A stretch of DNA of 64,000 nucleotides from Umbellularia californica. Its lineage: Eukaryota; Streptophyta; Magnoliopsida; Laurales; Lauraceae. Where the stretch lies: assembly GCA_028538565.1 (NCBI GenBank), contig JAPQWN010000006.1, positions 67,630,984-67,694,983 of the forward strand. Reading direction: 5' to 3'. Positions within the stretch are counted from its first letter, which is position 1, and the number at the start of each line of letters is the position of its first letter. The notes under the pieces were generated by a model, which was given only the letters and a program-made list of their open reading frames with translations, searched no databases and was not told the origin of the DNA. The translations under genes were made by a program, and so were the position numbers. This document shows, one piece after another, positions 47,789 to 60,139 of the stretch.

Positions 47789-50700
47789 ATGAACCCAGAC
47801 CAATATACATCTCATGTCCACCAAGTACAAGTAAAGCAGAAGGCGAAATGTAAAGAATGCTTCAATTTAAAAGCAGTCATGACTGCTACAATTAGCTTCA
47901 TGAAGGATGACATGTTACTTGGGGACGTAAAGCACAATCGGCCAATAAACTTCGCAGGATATATTGGTGGGGTTGAATTACCAAAAATACAAATTGACCC
48001 TAGATCAACAATTAACCTTGTGCCATTACGGGCTTTAAAATATTTGGGAATCCCAACTAGTAAGCTCATCTATACAAAACTCAGCATATCGGCATACAAT
48101 GGAGAAACACAGAAGGCTATCGATAGGATAGTTATTCCATGTCAGATTGGAAACATGAAATCTCAGGTCGTGGTCTACGCCATTGATGCCGAAACTTCCT
48201 ACAATTTGCTCCTCGGAAGGCCATGGATTCATGAAAACTATGTAGTCCCTTTGACGTTACATCAATGTATCAAATACATCGATAAAAATTCAGAAGTACG
48301 TCGAGTCTTTGCCAACAAGAAACCCTTCAAAGGGATGGAAGCATATTGTGTGGATTCTAGATTTTACACGTCTGAACCTAACAGTGATGCGAATGAAAAC
48401 ACATTGAAAGCGTTGATTGTCAAAAAATCTAAAAATAAGAAGAAAAATTTCAAGGTATCTGTACCTCCACCTGCAAAGCTACTGGAGGGTGTTGAGATAA
48501 TAAATGGTGAACCCTCTACTAACGTTGCCACAGAAGTACCTGAATGCTCCAAGATCAGCATTTGTCCAAAGCTTGAAGAGACAACTTTCATTAAGAAAAG
48601 CCTAGTAGAGGTTCCAAGTGCCAGATCAAAAAGAGTCTTAGTTGGCGTAATATCATTTGTGGGAGAAGATGAAGGTAGAGGGAAAGAACCACTTATCGAC
48701 TCTGTTAAACTCCCTATCCCGATGATATATATTCCGAGGCCTCCAGAAGAGCTAAAAGGAACAATATTTGTTGTGCCCATGAAACATCGGCCGCCTATCA
48801 TGTTTTATAGAGTATCATACCCTTCACAAGTGCTTGTTGGAGAAATTCCTATGAAAGGGACCCCGGATTTCTCTATGTATAGCTATAAGGCTAAATGGAT
48901 AATGCAAAGGATGGGTTATGATGTTACCAGCCAGCAAGGACTGAAGCAAGGTCGTGGCATTCCAGTTCCACTGGAGATGCATGTAAGATCGTGGAAAAAT
49001 CATGGACATGTTAAATTCATCCCATATGGTCTAGGATATTGTTCAGCATCAACAACAACAGCCAATCCTCGTTACTACAACAAGATCTTGACACCCTCCC
49101 ACGAAGAAGAAGAAAAAGACTTGAACTTCAAAATTAGTTTATCAAGTTGGGCTGTATTTTCAATTAATTGCATTTCCATTTCAGGTGAGGACATAGATGA
49201 AAATGAAGAAATGTACTTTGAACTGGAAAAGGAAACGGAAGATGTAAAACCAAGTCCCCCCACGGAAGATAAGGTTAAACAAATTAATCTGGGAACAGAA
49301 AGTGATCCCCGTCCAATCTTTGTAAATGCAGAATTGAATAAAGATAAAATTTTGGAGTATACTTGGCTTTTGAATGAATTTAAAGATGTTTTTGCATGGT
49401 CTTATTCTAAAATGACTGGCCTTGATCCAGGAATTGCAATGCATAGGTTAAATTTAAGCAAAGATGTTAAACCCAGCTCAAAGGAGATTCCAACCAGACA
49501 TAATGGATAAAATTGAAAAAGAGGTTCAAAAGCTAAAAGACGTTGGCTTCATTAGGGAGGAACAACATCCTGATTGGTTAGCCAACATCGTTCTAGTTAC
49601 AAAGAAAAATGGCCAAATTAGACTCTGTATTGATTTTCGAAATTTAAATGAGGCTTGTCCTAAGGATGAATTCCCTTTACCCATCGCAGAAATCATGATT
49701 GATAATACTTTTGGTTACGAAAGAATGTCTTTCATGGATGGTTTCTTGGGATATAACCAAATCAAAATGCATCCCGATGACTAGAAGCACACTGCATTTC
49801 GAACACCATTTGGAATTTATTGTTACACCGTAATGCCTTTTGGTTTAAAAAATGCAAGGGCCACTTATCAAAGAGCGATGATGAAAATCTTTAAAGATAT
49901 GCAACATAAAAAAGGAAGAGTGTTATGTAGATGACCTTGCTGTTAAAAGCAAAAGAAAGAAGGATCACCTCAAAGACCTCAGGGAAGTGTTTGAAAGACT
50001 TCGACGGTATAAACTCCGCATGAACCCATTGAAATGCTTTTTTGGTGTTTCTTCGGGAAAGTTCTTAGGGTTTATTTTTCGCAAAGATGGAATCGAGCTT
50101 GATCCAATCAAGACAAAAGCCATTTTAGAAATGAAACCTCCAAGAAATCTAAAAGAACTAAAAAAGACTCCAAGGTCGATTGGCCTATATTCGAAGGTTC
50201 ATTTCTAATTTATTTGGAAGATGCTAGCCATTCTTACTTCTAATGAAGAAAGGAGTGAATTTTGTATGGGATCAGGCATGTGATGAAGCCTTTGAAGATA
50301 TCAAGAAATATCTTACTAGGCCTCTTATTTTAGCTACCCCAGTGCAAGGGAGACCATTCATTCTGTATACGCGAGCCCTTGATCACTCATTGGGGGCAAT
50401 GCTAGCACAAAAGAATAACCAAGGGCATGAGGTGGCACTTTACTACTTAAGTAGGATGATGGTAGGAGCAGAACATCGATATCCACTGATAGAGAAAGAA
50501 TGCCTCCGTTAATATTTGCAATATAGAAACTAAGGCACTACCTACTATCACAAACAGTTTATCTTGTCTCTCGTGTAAACCCATTAAAAACTTTAGTAAC
50601 AAAGGCGGGATCTTTGAGTGCAAGATTAACAAAATGGTCCATTCTCCTTTCCCAACATGATATCATATATGTCCCACAAAAAGCAGTGAAGGGTCAAGCA

Positions 50701-52554
50701 TTAGCAGATTTCTTGGTCGCGCATCCGTTACCACCTGATTCCGAGCTAAGGGATGCTTTTCCAGATGAACCAGTCTTTTATGTTGAGACCTTTCAGACCT
50801 CAAAACAAGAAGCTTGGGAAATGTATTTTGATGGTGCTAGTAGGACAGATGGAAACGGAGAAAGGATATCTGGGGTAGGAGTTGTCTTCGTAACCCCTAA
50901 TGGATATATGATCCCTTATTCCTTCTCACTAATCAAATCATGTTCTAATTATATTGTAGAATATCAGGCCCTTATTATGGTAATGGAAATAGCTTATGAA
51001 GCACAAATTCGACATTTGGAAATACGTGGAGATTCAAAACTCATTGTAAATCAAGTGAATGATCAATATGAAGTTAAGAAACCCGACATTTGCCCCTGTC
51101 ATAAGATAGCTAAACGATTGATGAATAAGTTCATTTATTGCAATATTGAACATATCAGCAGCCTCGATGGCCCTTACTGAAGGAGAAGTCCTTAAAGTAT
51201 TGGTTTGTGAAAGAAGGATTCTGCCGCCATTAGATACACATGATGCCATTGCTGAATGCCAATTAGTCAAATCAAGTAGACTTTATGTATGCGAAACGGC
51301 GATTGAAGACTGGCGTGACCTATTTATTGATTATATTCAGTTCGGAATTTTACCAGATGACCCAAAAGAATGAACAAGCATAAGAAGGAGGGCTCCTAAA
51401 TTTTACTATGACGTCAATACCAAAACTCTATATAGAAAGTCATATGATGGTATTTTACTTTGTTGTTTATCAAGTCAAGAGGCAGATCAAGTCATGACCG
51501 AAACTCATAGCGGAACCTGTGGAGCACATCAAACCGGTCCAAAATTATGTGATCGAATTAGAAGGATGGGTTATTATTGGCCAACCATGATTAAAGATAC
51601 ACATGAATTAGCCAAATGATGTAAGGCTTGCCAACTTCATGCTGATTACATACACGGGGCCCCTGAACCTTTACACCCTTCAGTGACATCCTGGCCATTT
51701 GAAGCATGGGAAATGGATATAGTTGGGCCGATTAATCCTCTGTCATCAAATGGGCATCGGTTCATATTTGCTATGACAGACTACGTTTCTAAATGGGCTG
51801 AAGCAATAGCCCTAAATGAAGTTAAGACCACTGTTGTTCTCAACTTTCTCAAAACCAACATTATATGTAGGTTCGGAGCCCCGAATAGGTTTGTCCATGA
51901 TAATTCAAGACCATCGTTTTTATAAATTCTACGAGAAATATTACATCAAAAGTATTTCCTCTACAGCTTATTATCCACTTGCCAATGGTTTAGCCGAAGC
52001 ATTTAATAAGACGATATGCAAATTGTTAAAGAAAATGGTCTCTAAAAACAAAAGAGATTGGCACGAGCGATTGCCAGAAGTGCTATAGGCCTATCGTACC
52101 ATGGTTCGAGAAGCAACTCAATTTACACCTTTCTCACTCGTATATGGCTGTGAAGCTGTTCTACCACTCGAAATCAAATCCCTTCACTCCGAATTGTGTT
52201 AGCTAGAGGCATGAATGAAGAAGGGAATGCTAAATTATGACTACAAGAATTGGAATCTCTTGACGAAGAAAGGCTCATCGCTCGTCAAAACATAGAGATA
52301 TACAAATCTAGAATGGCAAGTGCATTTAATAAAAAAAAGTACATCAAAGGGTCTTTAAAAGGGGCGATTTGGTCCTAGCTGTTAAAAGACCTATGATCAT
52401 CACCCATAAATCAAAAGGGAAGTTTACAGGAAAATGGGATGGACCATTTGTTATCGATTCTGTCTACTCTAATGGCTCTTATAGTTTAATTAATCAAGAT
52501 GGTGATCGATGCCTTATGCCTATCAATGGCAAATTACTTAAGTATAATCCATGA
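47789..52554 (+). pseudogene. Protease-RT-RNase H-RNase H-integrase region, decayed
   Basis: Domains in order: an aspartic protease (IDPRSTINLVPLRALKYLGI, with D-P-R-S where D-x-G-S/A is usual; NLLLGRPWIH); a long linker to FKDVFAWSYSKMTGLDP; RT (IRLCIDFRNLNEACPKDEFP, FGLKNARATYQRAMMKIF, YVDD at 49,924-49,935); first RNase H (50,243-50,515: GRPFILYTRALDHSLGAMLA, ALYYLSR); second RNase H (50,815-51,130: WEMYFDGASRTDGNG, YQALIMVMEIAYEAQI); integrase (51,480-52,160: zinc finger from HSGTCGAHQTGPK to CKACQLH, and WEMDIVGPINPLSSNGHRF). Stops occur near 49,500, 49,783, 50,207, 50,511 and 51,618, with a frameshift before YVDD, so no active protein is made. No chromodomain is seen. Confidence 0.85.
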
Positions 52555-52585
52555 TAACATGTCCTCTTATCATCTTCGATTTTCG

Positions 52586-52870
52586 ATATGATGCCTTGAG
52601 TCATAGAAGTCTCAATATAATGCCTCGAAAACCGAAAGTTTTGGACCTCGACACCAAGCCTCGGAATATTTAAAAGTTATGATATCATGCCTCGAAGTTC
52701 ATGATATGTCAAACTTTGATATCAAGCCTCAGAACATTTAATGTTTTGACACCAAGCCTCAAAGTTTGCAACATGTTAAGTCTCAGAACCTCAAAAGTTT
52801 TGATACTATGCCTTGGAGATCGAAACTCCAAATTTAACATTTCAATATGTCTTGTGAGCCTTGATGTGAC
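52586..52870 (+). repeat. Degenerate tandem repeats after integrase
   Basis: Irregular units vary on ATATCATGCCTCGAAGTTC / ACACCAAGCCTCAAAGTTTG, repeating roughly every 35-60 bp. Tandem repeats in the untranslated region downstream of pol are common in Tat/Ogre-type elements. Confidence 0.65.
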
Positions 52871-53358
52871 TTTTAAAGATATGCCGCCAAATTAAAAAAA
52901 AAAGGAGGACACACTTTAAGCTGAATCTAGCTTGTCTCAATCTGTCTAGTTGGTATGAAAAGAAATTCCTCAACTTGTGTCAGTCAGTCAACATGTATTC
53001 TCAATTTACAACAATTGCTCAGACTAAGTCAGGAAGTCAATCCCACTGCCAAGCTCAAACTTGTAAAATTGAAATGACATATATACTTTGTTTTTGACAT
53101 ACGCGAAGAGGAGTTGTCCAAACATGGTGCAAGTAATATTATTGGCTCCAAGTCCAAATGCATTTGTTCAATTTACTATTTACATAGAGCCTTAAAATCA
53201 ATAAGAATCTAGTCTCTAGAAAGTGATGTTCCTTCCATTTATTCACATAAAAAAATGATGATGTGCAAATGAGTGTCAAAGAAAAAATGAAGCTAATGCA
53301 TGATGAGCAAAAAGGAAAATATATAGGCTTAAACCTGTAAACTTCTCAATTTGTCCAG

Positions 53359-56300
53359 CTACTGTTCAAATTGACTTGGAAGATCTTCCAATGACGGAGT
53401 CTTTACCTCCACCTGGACTTCATTGACAGCAAGTTCATCATCAATGTGAATAATCTTATCTTCAATACTTTTCTGTTCATCGGTGAGGCTAGCTAGAGTA
53501 CGAGAGCTTGACTCTTCCTGATATGTCAACTTTCGCACAGAAGTGTCTACACATGCAAGATCCTCTTTTAACTGATGCAATATTGTTTCTGCACTCAAAA
53601 CTTCAGACAAAATCTTCTCCCACTGCATTTTACATTCAGATAAATTGTTGGAAAGAGCTTTCTTTTTTATACAGGCTGCTTCATACACAGTTAACACCTC
53701 ATCTAAGCGAGTTTGATATGTAACACGTGAAGCTCTAAGTTCCTTCTCTAATAACTCGCAGCCATTCGCCTTAAGTGCTTCTGAGTATTTAGTGGCAATT
53801 TCAAAAATAGCACCAAATGTGGACTCAACCATGGACGTGTCAAGGCCAGCCTCCTGTGTATTCTGAAGCACTATTTTCGCTATACCAAAATATGACGAAA
53901 CGACTTCTACATTGCTCGACGTGACTGTTTTGACAGCATTGTTGAGAATACTTTTTGCAAACATGCGAGCCGGCTCCCGATATTCATCTTCAATTGTGTT
54001 GTTTTGGAAAGTGCTCTCAACTGCCAACCAAGGGTTCAAGGCACCCTTACCTTCTAAAGACATAGGTGCAAAAGAAGCACCCTGCTCACTACCAACCGTG
54101 GTGGATGGAGGCGTGTCTGTAGTTATCAAACCTTTAGCTGCTTCACTAGTCGATCCTGCACTCAACATAGGCTTCAAAATGGAACCCACATTTTCGCTCT
54201 TTATATTAGCGGAAATTGGTTCATCTACCTTTAGTAATGACGGCACGTTCCCCTTCTTCACTCCATGTGAGGTATAAATAATATTCTCACTCCTTCGTAC
54301 AACGTCAAAAGGGGGTTTTGTAAATGTGCCATGAATGGGATCTCTTGAAGCCAAGCTGGGGCTCAACAAAATCTCCACTATTCTGTCTTTCTCAATGGTG
54401 AGAGGACGAATGAGCACGGCTTCATTTAAGGAAGTGACGACGCCAGCACCCTTAACAAAAAAAAAAAAAGAAAGAAAGGGCAAACAAAAATAAATTGACT
54501 TTTCACATAAATTAGTGTTAAGCAATAAAACCGAAAAAACATTGAAAGTTCAGTTTATTACCATATTGACAACCAAGAATGGCAAGGCTTTGACTAGGTC
54601 GATCCTCTTTAGCCATGGCTGCACAAGTGACACTAAGTCAAGACTCGCCAATGATATCATTAATAGCAATTTATGATAAAGATAGAGTTAGACAAAGGTA
54701 CTTCTCTTGTTCTTTGAAAGCAAGGAAGATCCTATTTGTTCACTTGCAGAGAGATTAGAGAATAAATATATATACGTATATATGATTCCTACAAATAATA
54801 TGACACCGAAGATGAGATATACTTACCTTGAGATCCAGCGCTATCAGGATGAACATCGTCATGAGAAGATAGATCAGGGCAAGGCGAGTCTTCTTAAAAA
54901 AAAAGAGAAAGATAGGAATCATAAGATCAAGATGTTATTGGAGAAGACAACTTGAAAGCCAAGGGTTAGTCATGTATACCATAATCGACCCTATCATTAT
55001 ATTTGTCTGACGCTTCATGCTCTGGAGGCTCAGAAATTACCACGGCAACATTTGATGTTAAGATATTAGTGCCAGTAGATACTTTCCCCTTTTGTGAAAC
55101 TGCTTCTGTACTAAAACTTCCCGAGATGATTTAGTGGCACTAGTCTTTGAATGAGTTCTCTTTGCCGGCCCACGTTCATTAATAGATGCCACTTCTTCTG
55201 GTTTCTTCCTTGATCAAGAAGCTTTAATTTTGATCCCACCCCCATGTGGAGGTTTTGCGGCTGTCGACACATTGGGTATAGATGGAAGCTGTGCATCAGG
55301 AAAAGATACGTGCATATCAGCTTGACCCTCACCTTCGTTAATAGTATTCCCACAATTAGTAGCTTCGGCACCATTGATGTCATTGATGTCCTCATTTGTA
55401 TTTTCTGTTGACACTTTTCTTTTCTTTTCAGCCTTAAGAGAAGAAGTGGACGACTCAATGCCCTTGCGAAAACTCCTCATATTACCAATTTTTAGGTAGT
55501 CTTGGAAGACATTTTGAAACCAAGTAGTAAAGGCATGAGATGTACCTACTTCCAGGTATGGAGTTTGGAATAAACAACCAATGGGGAAAGCCGAGAAATC
55601 TAGCCAAGCATTAAGGCCATCCATGCTAGTCCCTTGTAATAATGGCTTCAGGCTTGGATTACCCACATAGCTCTGTGAATATCCAAACTGTTGAGCAAAT
55701 CTACTCGAAAGATATGGCTGAAAGTTGATATGAACTCCCCTCCTATAAACAAGAGTATTGGGCCGGATACATATAAGCTATTCCCGCTCTGTTGATGTTA
55801 ATGCCTTTTCATCAGGGGATCGTATATTACTTGAAGAACAATCACATAACCAATATGAGGGGCCATTTCCAGGCTTCGGGAATATATCAAACCTGTAAAT
55901 TTTATGGTCTTGAATTATTGTGCGAGCATTTCCAAGAGTCAGATTACTAGCTTTAGCCCCATGAAAATGCATTAGAAAAGGGCTTCCTTTAGCTACTTCT
56001 TCTAGCCGATGAAGACCATCGCAGTGACTTATTAACCAGGCATAGAAAAAGTGAGCAGGATATAAACCATGGAACTGTACGCCTTTTCCAACAAGCTCTG
56101 TATGATGTTCTAGTCCTGTACACATCCAAGTAATCATGGCGAGGCATAAGGCATACTTAGTTCCTTTAGCAAGCCGGAGAGTAGGTAGAAAAGTTTCTGG
56201 TCGAATGTAATCACCAGTAGTCCCAGAAAAGACCATTTTACTCAGCCACATGGACCGATAAGCTACATATGGCTTCACCTCCGTAATGTTAATGATTTCG

Positions 56301-57330
56301 CCGCCCAACCCCGTTGATGGTGTTTCAAAATCAAATAATTCTGCACTCCGCATTGGCTTTAGCTTGAAGCGTCTAATCCTTGTTTTATCAGGCCCAAATT
56401 TGTCAAACCATGAAGAAGACGCGACATATCCCTTGTTATTTGATAATGAGGTATATTCATATAACAAGTCTACATATAAGAATCTAAAATTTTCTGATTC
56501 TCCTTTTATATCATCAACTGTTGGGACATATTCCTCATACAAATCCCCAACCACAGGGAGACCTGAAATGTCAGCCATTTCGTGGAGTGCGAACCCTAGT
56601 TCTCCATTTGGCACCATGCAAGTATTTGACCTTGAAAGGAAGGTTTCCAACATGGCCTAGTACACTCCATCGCAGTAGTCAACGTTGTACTGGGTGGCTC
56701 GTATTGCCATCAAGAGACCAACTTGATGTAGCCTATGTCCAAAAGCTTCAACTATTTGATCAATCCATACCGACCAAGCACGGAAAATATGATACCACCC
56801 CTTCAATTTAAATTCACCATTCCAACCTCCCATACCATTCATGATGGAAACAGCTAGGGGTTGAAGTTGTGAACAAGGCCTCATTGGATTCATCATGAGT
56901 GTTGGCTCAAGCATAGTGGTCACAATCCTTTTTGAGTCAACTCTGGAATCTAGACCACCCTCTTTGAAAATGCCAAGTTTCATATCACGAGCACCTGGAG
57001 TCCAAATTATCCCACTATCAATTCGTTGATAACGAGATGAGAGGGTCTTCAACGAATTAGACATGTGGTGCTTGCTTCTTGTATTGTATAATTCTCCTTC
57101 ATATGTAAATGATATGGTCGATTTCTCTGAAAGAATGTCCTCGTTAGGATAGTGGTCGCCAAATAAAAATTCCGGCCTTCAAATGCTATCTATTTTATTT
57201 CGGCTCTTCCATGTAATATTGGCTGCCATAACTCTGTAGTAACTAATGGTCTTGGTGGCTAAAATATTAGCTCTCTCCCTCGCTAATGCCTCATCAGTTC
57301 TCCATCTGGTAGAATAATCTTGTTTACTAA
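53359..57330 (-). pseudogene. Antisense plant mobile domain (PMD) gene inside the LTR element
   Basis: On the minus strand, one frame from an acceptor-like site at about 57,330 down to 55,214 encodes an aminotransferase-like plant mobile domain: RPEFLFGDHYPNED, FRAWSVWIDQIVEAFGHRLH, TCMVPNGELGFALHEMADIS followed by GLPVVGDLYEEY, SSWFDKFGPDK, CLAMITWMCTGLEHH. Stops break it near 57,180 (TGA), 56,657 (TAG) and 55,778 (TAG). A further exon-like ORF (~54,450-53,359), preceded by a pyrimidine-rich acceptor TTGTTAAG, encodes an acidic C-terminus with coiled-coil-like stretches (AACIKKKALSNNLSECKMQW). PMDs occur in plant genes of the MAIN/MAIL group and in several transposon families. Here it is probably an extra gene carried by the element, transcribed toward integrase. 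It is decayed, and its original function is unknown. Confidence 0.75.
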
Positions 57331-57924
57331 AAAAAAATGAGAACAAAAAAAAAAAAAAAAAAAAGCATCAGGCAAAGGAAACATTAGAATACTAAAATTA
57401 GCCTTCATGACTAGACTTGGTCAAATGTGTACATGGGAGAAAGTGTTGATTGGAATATATTTTTATAGTGAGCCTTCACCATATGGAAAGTTCACCCCTG
57501 TCATGGGCTAGAGCACACAAAAACCCTTCCACTGCTGAAGGCATTTATACGTATAGGGATCCAGCCAAAAAAAAAAAAACAAAAAACAGAAGAACTGCCT
57601 ACTGTATTCATGCACCTTTGAAAAAGGATGTACAAGTAAATACATCAAGCCTGTGTACCCCCTTCTGTTGAAACCAGTTCCATGGTTGATTCAATGACAG
57701 AAAACAAGGACAATAATAAAAGAGAAAACTACACTTACTCCTTGACATGAGCTAGACGTGATCAGGGATGAAAACAATAGAAGAAAAGAAAAGCACTTCA
57801 ATGCTTGGAGAAAGCTAGGGCGAAGAATTGCAGAGTCTCGATTTGGAGTTTTGAAGATTTGAAATAAGAGGTTTCTCTCCAAATATGGGTTTTGGGCTCA
57901 ATTTGAACCTATATATATAGAGCA

Positions 57925-58149
57925 GGGCTCTCCTAAGCTGCAGCTTTGCTTATCCTAAGCTGGTCCCACAAATTAAACTTGATTAAATATGTTTTTTGCA
58001 TGATGGAACTGAAAAATCCAGTTTTGATTGGATTTATCTTGATTTTGGAGACGATCGTCATGCAAAAAACAGCATAATCGACTTTGATTTTGTGGGACCA
58101 GCCCTGTTTCAACTTAGGATAAGTTAAACTGCAGCTTAGGAGAGCTGAC

Positions 58150-58152
<3 letters not shown>
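57925..58152. mobile_element. Foldback MITE near the 3' end of the LTR element
   Basis: Inverted ends AGGGCTCTCCTAAGCTGCAG and CTGCAGCTTAGGAGAGCT continue through TTATCCTAAG, GGTCCCACAAA and TTTTTTGCATGA on both sides, forming a stem of roughly 85 bp around a short loop. The flanks are TA-rich, so the target duplication is unclear. No coding capacity. Confidence 0.7.
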
Positions 58153-58153
<1 letters not shown>

Positions 58154-58203
<50 letters not shown>

Positions 58204-58235
58204 TGACCCTTATATATATATATATATATATATAA
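58154..58235. repeat. (TA)n microsatellites
   Basis: Two TA tracts are separated by CTGACCCT, next to the foldback element and about 120 bp before the polypurine tract. Confidence 0.9.
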
Positions 58236-58343
58236 CAAGGAGCTTTTAATGGATGAGCCCAATGATAGAGCCCATACCAAGAAATAGTGAAGTGACGGGT
58301 TCAAGGCACGCCTGCATCGGAAAACTCCTCGTCGGCAATCCTC

Positions 58344-58351
58344 GAAGGGGG
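58344..58351 (+). other. Polypurine tract of the giant element
   Basis: GAAGGGGG lies 4 nt before the 3' LTR start, the expected plus-strand priming site. Confidence 0.75.
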
Positions 58352-58355
58352 CATT

Positions 58356-60092
58356 TGTTGGAAGATAAAAAAAATATATAGTCAACATCATCAATGCTCG
58401 AACCTTATTAAGCATGATCTTGATCAAGTGGGACTAAATCAATTTAGCCACCGGACCCATCCCCAAGTTGATGATTTGCGACCACTACATGGCATGGAAT
58501 TGTACTCTAATGTATTTGGTGGGTCCTGTTAAGATCTCTTGAATTCACAAGGGAGATTAATATGATTAATATAAGTTCAAAGCAACCTATATAACCATAT
58601 CATCTCAGGTCCAATGAAGCCTAAGCCAAATTTTTTAGGCCTAAACCACATGATCAATTTTGGTTGAGTCAGGCTCAAGTCGATTTCTAAGCCAGGCCAT
58701 GAGACCGACCTTTGTCGGCTTGAGCCATATGAATTAACCCATGCCAATTTCTGGCCAATTTCTAGCCTGAGCCATATGAATTAATGCCAATTTGTGGCCA
58801 ATTTCTAGCCTGAGCCATATGAATTGGTCCATGCACCCAATTTTGATTGAGTAGAGGAGGGTCATTTCTGGCCTAATTATGTGACCAATCTTGGTTTAAG
58901 TCAAGGCTAAAAATGACAATCTATGGGACATGAGACCAATTGTTGCGGGACCTGTTTAGATGGGCCTAAACCCAACTATGCATTGGGCTCACTTATGTAT
59001 TGACATCCATTTAGCCATTGGGCTCACTCCCAAGTTAATGATTACCCACCTGTTTATGTGAGTCACACCTCATGTTATATTTTATGGCTAGAAATGGATC
59101 TTTATCCAATTAATTTCCCATGACCCATCAAACTCTCTCATATTTATGTGATAGTGTGTTGGGACCAATTAATATAAGACCAGGCTGATTTTTGTGACCA
59201 TATCATGCTAGGGCGGTCTAACCCAATTTTTGGTGATTGTGGGCGAGCTGTTATATGTGAGGCCGGTAATTTAGGCATGGTCAAATGACAAATGGAGTCA
59301 AGAGGAGTACCCACTCCTTAAATGAAAATCCCCACATGGGTAATGCAAAGAAATGAGCAGGTACATGAAACTGAGGTCAACATCCACTCCTTAGAAAAAA
59401 GCAACTACCCATGGGAAATGGGTAGCCAACATGGCAGCAAGGTAGTTAAGAAGAGACAGATGGTGCCCATCCATTCCAAGCTACAGGAAATGTGTTGCAA
59501 AGTGGAAAATGTGGGGCAGCAACTACTTCGTGGATGGCTTCAAAAGGCCTATAAAGGGCCACTACCTGATGAAGAAAAAAAGAAGAGAAGAAAGAACACC
59601 AAGAACTCTGCAGAATTTCATACAAAAAGAGAGTACTACGCTGTCATTTTCCGACGACGTGCTACCGGGATTATTAAGCTAAGATATCATTCCTGAATAG
59701 AAGATTTGAAGCAGCTTAAGGACTAGGATCATGTCTCCGTCAAGGGATGGAGCATGATTTCCTAGTTTTGTGCTATATCCCTACATTTTTTTTATTTGTC
59801 CATTTACATTTCATGTAAAGTAAAAAAATGGGAATTGCATGCATAGAATCTCTTTTTGAGTCTACAGCTTCTGATTTTTTTTCTTTGAATATCATTGCTT
59901 CTAGATAATGTGGCATTGTAAATTTTTTTTCATAAATACAAAAAACAAAAAAAAAAAAAAAAAAAGAAGAAGAAGAATGAATTGATATCTTTATCAGTAA
60001 ATGTTCATAGCAAGTTTTCTTTTTCTTTTATTTGTGTTTGTAGCAATAAAAAACTATAAGTCACCCAAGTAAGGGCTGTCACTATATAATAG

Positions 60093-60139
<47 letters not shown>

